Notes under the pieces: model-generated
What the model was told of the DNA's origin: nothing
Databases searched by the model: none
What the model saw: only the letters and a program-made list of their open reading frames with translations
Assembly (NCBI GenBank): GCA_020746105.1
Contig: CM036633.1
Location: forward strand, 12,198,501 to 12,262,500
Direction of reading: 5' to 3'
Origin: Trogon surrucura
Taxonomy: Eukaryota > Chordata > Aves > Trogoniformes > Trogonidae
DNA: 64,000 nucleotides
Shown here: positions 11,901 through 22,945 of the stretch, in pieces
Position numbering within the stretch: position 1 is the stretch's first letter
Layout: each line of letters begins with the position of its first letter
Program-made: the position numbers and the translations under genes

Positions 11901-14900
11901 CTGTCTTTTGGCATAATTGTTGTGCTATGAGCCCTGTGCCAGCAGGGAAGGGATTTGATTTCCTCAGCAAGAGCTGTTCAGCACCATCCCCTTAGCTCTG
12001 TGCCCTCTGCTTTGCCTGACCTGTTGGGCAGCCTGGGGTGATGATTACCCAAGGTGCTGTACAAGGCAGATGAGAAGGAATGTGCTGCATGGGGAGTGTT
12101 TTGCTGGTGGACTGAAGCAGTGCAGTGTTGGGGGGTGTTTGCTGGGCTAGCAAAACCACTCTGGTGTTGGCACGGTCCAGAGCAGTTTCCCTGTCCAGGT
12201 GGGGTGAGCTGGCTTGGCTGCTCTAAGTGCATTTGCACCTAGGACTTCTGCTGTGACCAGCCCAGGCTGGGCCTGAGCAGATCCACCAGCAGAAGCATTG
12301 CAGAGCTGCGTGGTGCCGGTGTCAGGGCTCTGTACTGCCTGCTGACGAGGGAGCCTGGTAGCTGGCAGGGTGGAGCGGCATAGCTGGCATGTCTGAAAGA
12401 TGTTTTCCGCTGCTAAAGGCTCCCCATGCCTGTTTGTTCTGCTCATATCCCTGAAACAGTCCAGCCAGGCAGGTGGCTTCTGCTCTGGTGCTCTTTCACC
12501 AGGAGACTCTGCGGGTAGCTTGTGTAACAAGAGGGTTTGGAAGGACAGTGGTGACTTTGTGCGGGTTACAGTGTGTCTGATCCTTCGTCTTTCCCAATCT
12601 CTGCTGCCAGGTTTGTCACACCAGACCAGAAGTATGTGGTAGACAACACTCCTCACACCCCCACGCCTTTCAAAAACGCCCTGGAGAAATATGGACCAAT
12701 TAGGCCTCTGGTAAGGGTTGGGCAGGTCTGCAGCTCCCAGGTGACCGAAGCACAGTGAATGCAAATGGGTATTTTTGCCATGATAAGGTGCCCTTCATCC
12801 TTCCCATCTCAGCCTGGCACTACCAAGCTGTACTGTTAGTTGTGTCATAACCAAGTACACTTTGGTAGTGCCAGGCTGACATAGGAAAGATGAAGGGCAC
12901 CTTATCATGGCAAAAATGTCATGGTAAGTAGCCACGGGACTCTTAGCTCCTCTGTAAATAATAAAAAATGCCAGAAACTGCCCTTGAGTCAGGCTGCAGT
13001 GCCTGGCTACTGATGACCTCGAAGAAAAGCAAGAAGGTGATCTACTTAAGCCTCCCTGAGGAACTGGCATGTTTGGGGTTCAACTGATAAGAATCTCTTA
13101 TGTCTGAAGATCCTGTAAATCTGTCAGGCTGGCAGAAATCTTGTCATATCTTTTCCAATTGGGAAGCAAATAAGCCACCTTTGTGTAGGGCCTCCCACCG
13201 TGGGCTCCTCTGACTATTAACCTTGAGGGAAATACTCATGAGTCTTTCTGGCATACAAATTTTGATTGTCTTGTGCTCTCTCTCCTCCTCTTCGCATCAG
13301 CCCCAGACTCCTCACCTGGAAGAAGACTTGAAAGAAGTGCTCCGAAGTGAAGCTGGCATCGAACTTATCATAGAGGATGATGTAAAGCCTGAGAAACAGA
13401 AGAGGAAACAAGGGGTGAGCTGGTTTTGCCTCTAGAACCTTCTCCTGAGCTGCCCGTGTTCTTGAGGGGTGTTTTGGCCGGTTTTGTTCATCTGACTGTT
13501 GATGCTGAAGTTTTTGGCCCGTGGCTGCTGCCTTTTAAACAACAAGAAGTGCCTGATGTTAAGGCCTGCTTAAAATATGGCCAGTTGTGTCCTGGTTTAT
13601 GCTGAACCCCTTAGGATGGGTGTTCACTGGGTTGATTCATGCCAACACTTGTTTTTCTGTGTCCCCCAGTTGCGCAGGAGTCCCATCAAGAAGGTGCGGA
13701 AGTCTCTGGCCCTGGATATTGTGGATGAAGATACGACGCAAAACGTGCCTGCCCTCCCCAAGACTGTCTGTTTCAAAAGAGCACAGGTGAGGAGTGCCGT
13801 GCTCAGAGAGGGAGTAGAGTTGGCTTCTGCTCCGAAGAAACCTTGTGCGAAGCAGTGGTGGGAGCTTTGCCACCTTTGAACAGTCTACGTGAATGTGGTT
13901 GAAGGGCTGGTTTTGCTGGCTGGCCTTTAGTCCTGGCCAGGTGTCAGCACTGCTAAGACAGATTAAATTGTATCCTTACAGTTTTCTCTTTTTTTTCCCC
14001 ATCTTTGCAGCCTGTGAATTTCCTGTCGAGGTCCCTGAACCTTTCCTCCTCAAGCAGGAAGAATGACAGTGGTTTGCTCAACAGAGCCTTTGTGCAAGTG
14101 CAGCCAGAGAAAATGTCCTACAGGAAAATGCCAAGCCATTTCAGACCACCAGCACCGGTAAGCTCTGCAGCCTCTGCTTTTCCAGTCTGGTTAGCTGCTA
14201 GAGCAGCCCTTATCCCTGCTTGGGAGGAGGAGGAGCAGCAGTGAGGGGATGAAGCTCTGTGCATTCTGCATAGGTATCCATATGCTGTCAGGGCTGTCTT
14301 TGCACCAAGGGTTGGAGATGCTGAGCCAGCAGTGTCATGCTGCAGCTTCCTCCTGTCTCTTGCAAACCTGCCCTTCTGCTGGGGCTCAAAGCCCTGTGGT
14401 TGATCAGAGCCATGGGCTGCTTTAGCGTGTTGAGCCTTGGATTCCCTCATGGGAATCCTCATCCTGTCCCAAGCCATCAGGAAATTTGGATGACTGATCC
14501 AACAGTGAGGTAAACTTTCCTTTTTCCAGTGAGCACTCCTTGGGTGGACAACAATAGGCTTGTGTTTTGTTTCTCTGGGCATAGCAAGTCTGTGAAATGA
14601 TGTATAAATGCTAAAAAAAAGGTATTTCCCATCCCTGTGACTTTTGGGGCATTCCTGGGTGGTGGTGAAGGCAGTGTGCCAGAGGCAGCATAGGCTGCTT
14701 TATCCTGCCATTTACCTGAACCCATGGCCCTGCAGAGCTCCAGCTGACAGTGCCACCTTGTAGCTTGTGCTGAGGTTTGTGCTGTTCCAGCTCCTGTGCT
14801 CCTCGGCTCCGCATGGTTGTATCTGTGTTGTGCTGGAGTCACAGCCTACAAATGCCCTTTGGGACATAAGCAGTTTCTTGTGCTCTTTAAAACCTTCGCC

Positions 14901-16475
14901 ACTTGGTATATTTGCAGGCAGAGTGCATTAGAAGAGGGGTGTCCTTGCTTTGTTAGGCAGTGTGGCTTGGAGAAGGGAATTTGGACCGTGGTTGTGCAGC
15001 TGCCTGCTTGGGCCAAGCCATGGGAGGTCTCTGGTAGCTTGAGTGTGGATAGAAATACAGGCTCTCCCTGGTGGGGAGTGAAACTGCAACTGCGGGGTTA
15101 GTGTGGGGATGTTTTTGCATCCCGGGAAGAGCCGAGACGCAGCGTTGTCTTCACTGAGCAGCCTTGGCTCAGTCTTCCTGCAGCACTGCAGTGAGGGGTT
15201 TTGCATCTGTCCCTGGATTATAGCTGTCTGTTCTGAAAGCTCTTTTTTCTGATAAATAAGTACTCCGTGGCCAGAGTAATTCCTTCCCCTTCTCAAAATA
15301 AACCCTACTTAAACACTTCCATTTCTCCTCCCATCCTAGGCAGAGTCGTATTGCTCTGAGAGCTGATGGATCCGTATAAATTAAGCTTCAGGAGTGACAG
15401 TGAGGCAGCTTGTGCAGTGACAGAGCACAGGTGTGCCATGAAATCCCATTTTCCAAAGCCAGTGGAGCTGTCTGTGCTGTTGTTGGGCTCCCGGGATTTG
15501 TTGTGCTGGACTGGTGTTGTTAGCAGTGGCAGTGATTTGTTAGGGAAGCTCACCTTGCTGTGGGCTGAAGCTTGATCAGCCTCAAAGCCACACCGTAGCT
15601 CTGAGGGTGTTGGTTTCTGTAAGCAAGTGCTGAAACTCAAGCTCTAGTTCTGTTACAGTGTGTGTAAATGGTTATTTCCAGTTCAGGGGATTGTGTGTCT
15701 CTTGGCTGTGTTTATGAGAGGGTTTCCAGGGGTTTTCCTGGAGTGCAGAAACACCTCAAAGTCACCACAGTCACTCTTTCTGCCTGTGGTGACTGAAGCA
15801 CATTAGATTTCCAGCTCTTCTTTTGTGCTGTGGGGCCCTGCTGAAACCAAAGGCACCAAATGACTGTTAAGAGTGGTCTTTGACCAATCTAGACTTGGGG
15901 CTGCACAGCTCCTATGAGAATGACACTGGTTGGGAAAAAATCCCAAAGCTGTTCTAGAATTCCTTCCCTCCCTCTGCAGTTTCTTCAGCACAAGGAGTCA
16001 TAGTGGGTTCATGCATTGAGGTTTTTGTCTCAAGCCAAGGGAAAGCCCTGAAAAGGCACACGGGTTGTCCCGAGATGGAGCATTCCCCTGGGAAACTGCC
16101 GAAGGTAGTGCTCTGCTCTCCTAGAAACAACCATCTCAGCTGAGATGAGTAACTGGTGGTGTGCAAGTTCCTTCTGGTTGCAAGATGGATGCTCATAAGT
16201 CTATAAGTTTTATTACCCTTGAGTTGCAGATCGTTGTTAATTTTATTTAAATTTAAAAAAAACCAACAAACAACCCCAGGCTGTCGACATTGTGTTTGTC
16301 CTCTCGCTTAACTGTGTTGTACATGTACTTTCTTTTCCCTCTGTAGATGACCAGGGCTTGGAAAGCTGTAGCCTGTGGTGGAACCCGAGACCAACTCTTC
16401 ATGCAGGAGAAAGCTCGACAATTTTTGGGCATGTTGAAACAGAGTCACACATCAAGGACCTTAATCTTATCATGA
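2899..16475 (+). CDS. MYBL2: B-Myb transcription factor, complete gene (14 coding exons, 687 aa)
   Basis: MYBL2 is a nuclear DNA-binding activator of G2/M genes. It joins the MuvB core to form MMB and is phosphorylated by cyclin A-CDK2. Joining 14 GT-AG exons gives an uninterrupted 687-residue frame; human B-Myb is 700. Myb repeats R1, R2 and R3 span about residues 31-79, 80-131 and 132-182, with their spaced tryptophans intact (for example W34, W73, W106, W125, W138, W157, W176). An acidic region with an IKEE SUMO-type motif (232-235) follows. Basic clusters lie at 393-399 and about 551-571, and many S/T-P sites cover 337-525. The C-terminal exon carries the segment containing CGGTRDQLF, which in human contacts LIN9/LIN52. 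Start choice: the ATG in exon 1 gives MARRSRG, equivalent to the human MSRRTRC. No frameshift, stop or missing exon was seen. A five-serine run (331-335) differs from human. Confidence 0.97.
3211..3236 (+). repeat. G-run in MYBL2 intron 1
   Basis: Seven Gs, two Cs, then 17 uninterrupted Gs (3220-3236). The tract can form a G-quadruplex in DNA or nascent RNA about 300 bp after exon 1. Run length may be uncertain because such tracts are hard to sequence. Confidence 0.9.
3623..3716 (+). CDS. MYBL2: MYBL2 coding exon 2
   Basis: Residues 7-38, including the highly conserved [17 protein letters not shown] stretch and the start of Myb repeat R1. Acceptor CTCAAG ends at 3622 and donor GTGGGT begins at 3717, phase 0. 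Confidence 0.96.
4764..4835 (+). CDS. MYBL2: MYBL2 coding exon 3
   Basis: Residues 39-62, the middle of repeat R1, ending in WKFLASHFP. Acceptor TTTGCAG, donor GTAAGT, 24 full codons. Confidence 0.96.
5205..5297 (+). CDS. MYBL2: MYBL2 coding exon 4
   Basis: Residues 63-93, the end of R1 and start of R2 ([19 protein letters not shown]). Acceptor TTTTCCTAG, donor GTAAGT, 31 full codons. Confidence 0.97.
5737..5774. repeat. 19-bp tandem duplication in MYBL2 intron 4
   Basis: Two copies of CTTAAGAAAAGTT(T/G)GAAT(A/G) lie head to tail with two differences, 13 bp before the reversed CR1. Confidence 0.8.
5788..5893 (-). mobile_element. CR1 LINE fragment (3' end, reverse orientation) in MYBL2 intron 4
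   Basis: The + strand reads CATAGAACCGTAGAATGG, then GGTTGGAAGGGACCTT, ATCATCTAGTTCCAGCCCCC and GGGCAGGGACACCT. This is the complement of the well-known avian CR1 3' end. It is 5'-truncated after roughly 105 bp, as is usual for CR1. Confidence 0.88.
7146..7366 (+). CDS. MYBL2: MYBL2 coding exon 5
   Basis: Residues 94-166 plus two bases of R167. Covers most of R2 ([13 protein letters not shown]) and the first two-thirds of R3. Acceptor TTCAAAG, donor GTAGGA. Confidence 0.97.
7517..7673 (+). CDS. MYBL2: MYBL2 coding exon 6
   Basis: Completes R167 and runs to residue 219. It holds the R3 recognition helix ([15 protein letters not shown]) and the linker. Acceptor TCTGCAG, donor GTACTG, phase 0 at the end. 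The intron before it is only 150 bp. Confidence 0.97.
8459..8731 (+). CDS. MYBL2: MYBL2 coding exon 7
   Basis: Residues 220-310, the acidic region. NWP and IKEE match the human protein, and PYKWVVE..ALD.IES marks the conserved end. Most of the middle diverges from human. Acceptor GTGCAAAG, donor GTAAGT, 91 codons. Confidence 0.96.
9921..9969. repeat. 27-bp-period tandem duplication beside CR1 in intron 7
   Basis: The 22-bp core TTCCTGGGCTGCTTCTGAAA plus CT occurs at 9921-9942 and again at 9948-9969 without mismatch. It abuts the truncated 5' end of the following CR1. Confidence 0.85.
9966..10170 (+). mobile_element. CR1 LINE fragment (3' end) in MYBL2 intron 7
   Basis: CR1 signatures run in order: TTTTTCACCAAAAGGGTTGT, ACTAGAACAGGCTACCCAGG, ATCCCTGGAGGGATTT, GGGACATGGTTTAATGGTG and CACTGCTGGGTTAATCGTTG. 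The element ends with the octamer ATTCTGTG at 10163-10170. It stops 19 bp before exon 8. Confidence 0.92.
10190..10576 (+). CDS. MYBL2: MYBL2 coding exon 8
   Basis: Residues 311-439, the largest exon. It holds a five-serine run, the conserved [14 protein letters not shown] and GELIPISP blocks, the basic cluster KRQKKRK (393-399), and a dense set of CDK-type S/T-P sites through [12 protein letters not shown]. Acceptor GTGTGCAG, donor GTACGG. Confidence 0.97.
10250..10270 (+). repeat. MYBL2: AGC trinucleotide run coding for serine in exon 8
   Basis: Five AGC codons, then AAC and AGC, encode SSSSSNS at residues 331-337. Human B-Myb lacks this run at the aligned place. Confidence 0.9.
11499..11638 (+). 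CDS. MYBL2: MYBL2 coding exon 9
   Basis: Residues 440-485 plus two bases of A486. Encodes [19 protein letters not shown] and the [11 protein letters not shown] block. Acceptor CTGTGCAG, donor GTAAGT. Confidence 0.96.
12611..12710 (+). CDS. MYBL2: MYBL2 coding exon 10
   Basis: Residues 486-519, containing FVTPDQKY and [19 protein letters not shown], which are almost identical to human. Acceptor CTGCCAG, donor GTAAGG. Confidence 0.96.
12772..12916. repeat. Near-perfect 145-nt inverted repeat (hairpin) in MYBL2 intron 10
   Basis: The left arm at 12772-12826 and right arm at 12862-12916 are reverse complements over 55 nt with three mismatches. They are separated by a 35-nt loop. The outer ends read TTTTTGCCATGATAAGG and CCTTATCATGGCAAAAA. 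No flanking target-site duplication or known transposon terminus is evident. The transcript would fold into a long stable stem. Confidence 0.92.
13301..13414 (+). CDS. MYBL2: MYBL2 coding exon 11
   Basis: Residues 520-557: [20 protein letters not shown] and ELIIEDD, followed by the basic PEKQKRKQG. Acceptor TTCGCATCAG, donor GTGAGC, 38 codons. Confidence 0.97.
13670..13786 (+). CDS. MYBL2: MYBL2 coding exon 12
   Basis: Residues 558-596, starting [20 protein letters not shown], the second basic cluster and one of the best conserved C-terminal blocks. Acceptor CCCCCAG, donor GTGAGG, 39 codons. Confidence 0.97.
14011..14157 (+). CDS. MYBL2: MYBL2 coding exon 13
   Basis: Residues 597-645. The serine-rich part diverges, but [13 protein letters not shown] and the closing PAP align with the human protein. 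Acceptor TTTGCAG, donor GTAAGC, 49 codons. Confidence 0.94.
14158..16346 (+). other. MYBL2: MYBL2 intron 13 (2.2 kb)
   Basis: The longest MYBL2 intron. I see no embedded gene and no clear retroposon. A short AT-rich stretch with A-runs lies just before the final exon (about 16225-16275). Confidence 0.8.
16347..16475 (+). CDS. MYBL2: MYBL2 coding exon 14 (terminal, MuvB-binding segment)
   Basis: Residues 646-687 and the TGA stop at 16473-16475. The frame contains [20 protein letters not shown] and ends [10 protein letters not shown], matching the human C-terminus. In human the corresponding segment binds the LIN9-LIN52 surface of MuvB. Acceptor CCTCTGTAG. Confidence 0.97.
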   Translation: MTRAWKAVACGGTRDQLFMQEKARQFLGMLKQSHTSRTLILS

Positions 16476-16622
16476 AGGATTCTTCTGCTTTTTTATTTTA
16501 TTTTTTAATTTTTTTTGTAAGTGGAGAGGAGGGAGAACCACAGAAAAGAATAACCTCTGCCATGCCTTATTGTATGGGAGTGGTTTTTTTTTTTCTTCTC
16601 TTCACGGGTAGATCTGTATTGT

Positions 16623-16628
16623 AATAAA
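16623..16628 (+). terminator. MYBL2: Polyadenylation signal AATAAA (proximal)
   Basis: AATAAA lies 148 nt after the stop codon. A modest GU-rich stretch (AAGGTGTGG) follows at about 20 nt. Confidence 0.6.
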
Positions 16629-17075
16629 TGGGGCTAACTGCGGCCTAAGGTGTGGAATGCAAGCTTTGGGATCGCTACAGAAAGGCAAAAAGAGGGAGGC
16701 TTGGAGAATTAACAGCAAGCCCTCTCTCTGCAAGACCTGGGTTCTGCAAAAGCAGAAGCACACGGCCATGTTCCACCTTGGAGCAACGTGTCCAGCGAGC
16801 TGTGAGACCACCCTCCCAACCTGCCGGGATTTGGTGCTGGCTGCTCTGGCAACTCAGGAATGGCTTTTGGAAGGTTCCCACACATCTTGTGTCTCCCCTT
16901 CTGGCTTTCCCCGGGGGCTGGAGCAGTTCCCCTTTGCTCTGGCAGGAGGGAGGAGGGTGTTGCTTGCTCCTGGGACGCATGTTTTGGGGTGACCCATGTT
17001 CGAGCTGGCCCCTGGCTCCCCGGGGGCTGTTTTGTACTGTCATGCTGCAGAAGGGGAGCGGTGGGCGCCTCTTCC

Positions 17076-17081
17076 AATAAA
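17076..17081 (+). terminator. MYBL2: Polyadenylation signal AATAAA (distal)
   Basis: A second AATAAA lies about 600 nt after the stop codon. Use of this site would give a 3' UTR of roughly 620 nt. The sequence cannot decide between the two sites. Confidence 0.6.
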
Positions 17082-17100
17082 CGATGGTGCTAACATCACC

Positions 17101-20100
17101 CTGTCCCTCGGACTCTGACTGCCTGGGGCCTCGCAGCGCGTGGAGGGAGGCGGTGCCATGCTGGGGGGGCGAGATGCAGCAAAGTGCCCGTTTTGACGTG
17201 GGATCTCTCTCCTGGCAAGCTGCTGAGTTCCCGTTAGCCTCTGGGTGTGGGGCAGAAGGGATGGCTTCCCCCATGCCCTTAGTAGTTTCATCAGCTGTTT
17301 AGAAGTGATTTTTGGCCGCTTTCCTGGGAAGGTTCCACCATGTGTTTGACCATCGTGTGGCTGAGACCTCTGCAAAGCTGCAGGAGTGGTTGGAGGCTGC
17401 AGAGAGCCATGGGCTGGAGAAGAGCAGCGGGAGCCTGTGATGTGGCAGAGCCTCTTCTGTCCTGCCTTCGCATGCCAAAGCTGCACCCGTCTGGTAGCGT
17501 GGGGTCCTGTTTTGACACAGCCAAGGGTGAAATGTGGCAATTGTATCAATACCTCGACTCTGCAATTGGAAAGGTGCTGTTAAAAACTGCAGAGCCACTG
17601 GCTGGTTAGAGCAGGGTGTGACCAGCTCTGCGGGTGAGCTGCATTTGGGCCTGTGCAGGGATTTGCCGTCCTTTGCCAGCCGCCAAAGCTGTCGTGGCAG
17701 ATCCCCCTCTGGTTTGGGGGTGGCTGTGCAGCAAAGATGTGGGGAGTGGGAGGTCCCTTCAGCCCTGTGTCTTAACCGTCCTCAGGTCCCTTTGCAGGGT
17801 GGAAAAACGGAGCAGGGCTGTATAAATCTCAATTCAGGTTGTGGCTGATGTTGGAAACAGAGGCAGAAATCCTTACTGACAAACTTGTTAATAAAACCTT
17901 GGATCCTGGGAAGCGAGGGAGTTTTAGAAACCCAGCTCATTTTTCATTTCTACAAGCTTGGGGCCAAAGCAAATCCATGAAGTCATTTTTATTTCTGTTT
18001 CTCGGTGCTGCAATGTTTGCTTCGGGAAGACGGCTGGGACTACTTGTCTGAAAGCCTGGCTTTAGCTGCTTCCATTCTGTTGTTATTTTAAGAGAAATCA
18101 TCATAAAACCATCCCTCTCTGCTCGGGCTTTAGTGGACTTGGACTTTATAAAACTGAGCCCCAAATTGCATTTTCTTCCTGGAGTTGATGTGAGCTGAGA
18201 GTCCTGAGCAGGCAGGGTCTGCAGGAGAATAAATCTGTGTGAGCCTGGCACGGGTGTTTGGGAGCTGCCCCTAAATTAAAGGATTATGAGGCTGAGAAGT
18301 ATTAACTGCTGCTCGGATGCTGTAAATCCAGATAGCACCGGTGTCCTGCACTGCAGAGTGCTTATTAAGAAAGATTGAGGGGCAGAAAATTAGCAAGGAA
18401 AATGAGTAAGACCTAGCATGGTTAATGAGTGAAAAGACAATTTGCTTTTAATTGGAAGATGGAGCTCCTCTTGTTGTGGGTGTTACCAGCCTGGCTGGGC
18501 TGGCCTGAGGCTCAGGAATAGGCACCACTGCAGGTGGAGGTAAAAAAAGGTCTCACTTTCTTCGTTTTTCTGTTAATTTGGACGCTCTGCTTCATTTAGA
18601 GTAAAAACCTTGTAGAGGTTGAACTTGATGCCACCTGCGGAGTCCCTGGGCTGGAGCTGGAGACTCCTTTCAGTCCCAGTCTTGTGTCACTGGCTTTGCC
18701 TTAGCTCTTGTGCCTTTGAAACCTCTGCAGCAACAGCCCTCTCGGGCTGCACAACTCTCCTTCACAAAGAGCAATCTGGAAACCTAGTTTAGCTTGAAAC
18801 AAACGACCAGGGTGGAAGAGTCCCAGGAGCCTTTGCCCTGTGGGAGGGGAATCCCCTCCCATGGCCCCCGCTTGGTGGAAAGCTGCAGAAAGCCAGGGTT
18901 GCTGCTTTGTTTTAAACTTTGTATTTGCTGTTTTGGTGTTTTGCATTCCTTAACGGAGCAGGTGACCCCTTGTTTGAATCCAGACATGGAAAAAGGATTG
19001 ATTTCTATCCAGGGACGAGAGGGGAGGTAGCAGAGCTGAAGTCCCGGGGTGATGGCAGTGCCCTGACTGCAAGCAGGATGTTGCTTCCAGTGGGGACAAG
19101 CCCTGGAAAAGCTGGTGAGAGCAAAAATATTGGGGTAAGGAGGAAAAAAAAAAGAGAAAAAGAAAAAAGAGAGGACAGCCCGGGGTCATTACTGACAGGT
19201 TTCCCTCAGGATGGGGGTGTCTGGCAGGGCAGAGCTTGCACATCCCTCACAGGGCTCTCGGCTGCCGAGCTTGTTCCTGCAGCTTGGAGGGGATTTCACA
19301 GCCTGTTTTTTTTTTTTTTTATCTTGTTTTCACAGTTAATTCTGCTAAAACACTGTGCAAACAGCAGGTTGCTCACAGGAGGTAACACGGTGCTGGCACC
19401 TGCGGGGAGACAAACTGAATAGGAGGGAAAGAAGCTTTATTTTGGGTATTTCCTGCAACTGAAGGAAATAAAAGGCAACTGAAGTGATGCACCCCGTTCC
19501 CCGGCTCACCCACAAAGCCTGTGAAACCTGGGTGCAGTTACTGGTGCAACCCCAGCCTGCCCGGCTGACCTTGCTGACCCACGGTACTTAGTAACTGATG
19601 CGATGGCATAAAGTAGATTACAGACAGGGTGGAAATGGTGAATACTCGCTTTGCGGTGCTCCTGAGGTTTGACTTTGGGCATAACCTGTATTTCCACGAA
19701 AGCCCGGCGAGGCTGGAGCATGCAGGAAAGGTGTCCGGTGGGTTTGGCCTCCCGGGGCAGCCGTGTGGTCCCACGTTACAGCAGAGCTGTTGGCTCAACC
19801 AGGAGCATCTCAGCTCCCTAATGTGCAGGTGTGAGCTGCTCCATCCCTGCTCTCCTGCCTTCCCCCAAAGGAGGGGAGCAGCCTACCTGGGCTGCAGGTG
19901 TGCTGCATTGGGACAGGAGGGGAAAAAAAAAGCATTTCCAGTTGGTGGCTAAATTGGAGTTGGTTACACCTTGATGATATTTCGGGAGCTTTGGTGCAGC
20001 AGGAGAGGCTGCCTTAGGCTCTGTGTTGGACCCTGCGATGGGTGCAAGTGGGTACAGAGGTTGGGGTGGGCGTCCAGGGCTGCCACTTTGCCAAAAAAAA

Positions 20101-22945
20101 CCCACTTTGGCCCTGGGGATTGCTCAAAGCAGCAAAGTGCCTCCTCTCCTGCCTTTGTTCTGGTATTTATTGAGCTGTTGCTAAGCAATAACCTTGTAAA
20201 ATTTCCCGTGTGCATTTTTTTTTTTTTGACACTAACCTGCAGGTTTAGAGGTTTAGGAAATTAAAAGGACGATTTTAGCCTGGTAGATACATGCTGAGGA
20301 TTAGCTGAGTAGCTCCTGGATTTTGCAAGAGAGGGACACCACTCGGGTTAAGTGCTTGCTGCATGCAGCTGTTCAGGAAACTAATTGTCCTTTGGAAACT
20401 TAAAATCCCCCTACCCTCCCGTTCCTGCAGTGAGGAAACTGCAATTCTTCATCTCTGCTAGTACGGAATAATAAAAGATTAAAATATGGTATGAGGTCAG
20501 GGAAGAACATATTGCTGTGAAACCAAAGGGTTCACAGGGAAGAAATGAATGTTTCCATTTGGAAAACGTCAGAAAAGAGAAATTTCAGGGAGTTAAAATC
20601 CCTGTTGTGAAAAGACTCACGAGAACTGCTCAGAGAACAAGCACAAGCTCATCTCCCCTTGCCATGGGCATCGTCTGCCTTGTCAGTGCACAGCAGGTGG
20701 TGGTCAAAACCATCACCTGAATCATACATGACCTAGTGACCTAACAGCTTCTGAAAAGCGAATTTAAAAATTCGTAGGGGTTTTTAGTTGTAAATGCATT
20801 AGGGTTTTTTTTTGTGTGTGGTGGTTTTTTTTTTTTAAATTTTCAAAATACTGAAGGAATGTTGTAGCAAAATAAATGGAAATTGCATTGCTAATTCCTG
20901 TAGGTTGGTGTTTTGGGTTTGTTTTTTTTTGTTGTTATTGTTTTGGGTTTGTGTGTGTGTGTCTGTGTGTTCGGTTTTGGAAGTCTCACTCAAAGCTTTG
21001 GCTTCAGGTGAGGTAGCCAGCCCAGGGAAAGCGATGCCTTGCATCAATTTTATACAGTGATGCTTTTTAAGTTGTAATTTTTAAATTATTATTATTTATT
21101 GGGCACTGAGCTGCCAAAAGCACCCGAGCCTGACCATTGCAGAGGGAGAGCCCAGCACCCAGCCGTGCTTTGGGCAAAGCCCTGGGGCAGCATCTCTCTT
21201 TGGGAGGGAAGATGCTCAAGGTGCTCCAGCATGTGGTTGCATTGATGCTCCCCACCCTCCGGGTGAGCAGAGTCAAGTGCAAAGCAAGCTGGAGTGCAAA
21301 GTCTGGTGCATAAAACCGTGGCTTTTGGTTTGGTTTTGTTTTTAGTACAATCCTGTGTTTGCAAAGCCGTCCCAGCAGTGCGAGCGGCTGGGGACGGTGC
21401 TGCCAATTGCCGCCATGCGGGGAGGCTGCTGGTCTGCGAACTCTGCTGTGGGGTTGGAATCTGCAGCCCTGTAAAGATAAAGCCTGTTATCCGTAATTGT
21501 GCAGCAGGTAATGGGTGCCAAAATTGGTGTCAGATCTGCCCAAAAGGACTAGATAAGGGGGAGAAAAAGTAGTAATAATTTGAGATTCAATTCTGCTGAT
21601 GTACTTGTCTGTTCCCGGGGTTAGTGTAAATCGAGGTTTGAATTAAGCCAAAACAGTCCCAGTTAATGTCTAAATCTGCCATTTCTCAGGCCCTGCAGAA
21701 GCAGACAAACACAAAATCGATATTCGCTCTAACTGTTGCGAAGTTTTCTTTACGGATTAATTTCCACCTAATAATCCCTGCAGCCTCTCCGGAGCCTTCC
21801 CAGCCCTGGGGCCGTGTCCTGCCCCCACGGCTCCTCCTGCTTGGCCACCCTGGGAGCTCAGTGGCAGAGAGAGGGTGTGAAAAGCCTTCCTTAACCCGGG
21901 CTGCAGCTTAAATCCTTCCTAAAAAACCAACTCAGGGCGAGCACACACACAGCATCCTTCCCTTGCAAGGAAGAAAATATTTTTTTTCCCCCCCTCCCCT
22001 GATGTCGGGCATCTTTCATCAGCACCAGCCACGCTGGGGAAATGCAGCCGGATTAACACTGAGATTTACACGCCGGACCCACGTTGAGCCAGGAGATCGT
22101 TTTATCCCTTTATATTAATTTCTACTCCGAAAGCTTGTTCTTGGCTCCTGCCACTAAGGGGGAGTGTTGCCACGCCGCAGAGCCGGTCTCCTTCCCGCTC
22201 CCACCGCATCCTCCCTGGGCATGGGAAAGGTAAAAGGGAGGACTCACCACAGCATCACCCAGGGAAGGGCAGACACCCTCCTGTTGGAAATGTGGGTCAC
22301 CACCCAAATTTCACGCCTTTCTTGGACAATAGGGGCAAGTATCATCCTTTGCAACCCAGTGGGCTTCACAACGTGAACTGGAAGGCACTGGTTGGCCCGA
22401 GGACAGATGTTGATGGAGAGTGTGATGAGGGTGCAGGCGGGTGAGTGAGCTCTCTGCGGGCTGGTGAAATGGACTTTCCTGCTACAGGAATGAGTGGATA
22501 GAGAAGAGAAGAAATGCCCCAAAGTTTGCCGTGGAATTTGTCCCTCCCCACCTGGAGAAGAGAGTTAAAAATGGGGCTCAGCAACTTGTTATGGCAGGGC
22601 AGTTCAAGATCTCTGCTTTTGAGCGCTTTCATACAGTCTGATGCTCTTGTCATAACTTACATGCTCAAGTCGACCTCAAGGTTATTCCCGTGCCCTGTGA
22701 GATACAATAGTTATATGTAATTCAGCTCATTCCCTCATTAGAACTCCAGTCTCTTTGCCTATGAAATGCAGATAACCACGTTTGTCTAATTTTTCACCTC
22801 TCCTTACAAAGGGTATTGGGATCTACAGATGCCAGACATACTTGTTTATGTCTTGCAGGGGATAGAGTTGTGAGTTTTCTTTAAACATATGTTCTGTTTT
22901 CAGTTTCTTATTTCAAATGTCATCCTTTTTCTCTTCTTCTTCCAG
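17101..22945. other. Gene-free stretch downstream of MYBL2
   Basis: No recognisable coding exon on either strand. Contents: an A/G tract at about 19140-19175, a T15 run at 19306-19320, an imperfect GT run near 20950-20970, and AT-rich DNA at 20750-21100 and 21560-21780. Open frames are short and without motif support. Confidence 0.6.

Larger units (their letters stand above)
16476..17100 (+). other. MYBL2: MYBL2 3' UTR
   Basis: Begins with a U-rich tract (16489-16517). Two AATAAA hexamers follow, so two transcript ends about 450 nt apart are possible. Minus-strand open frames across this region look like chance. Confidence 0.7.

Noticed and set aside
12772-12916. Reading the intron 10 hairpin as a standard MITE
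   Set aside because: No target-site duplication, no terminal motif of a known family, and no second copy noticed in the window.
16675-17274. 199-codon minus-strand frame antisense to the MYBL2 3' UTR
   Set aside because: No domain, and it overlaps the UTR and the distal polyadenylation signal; probably chance.
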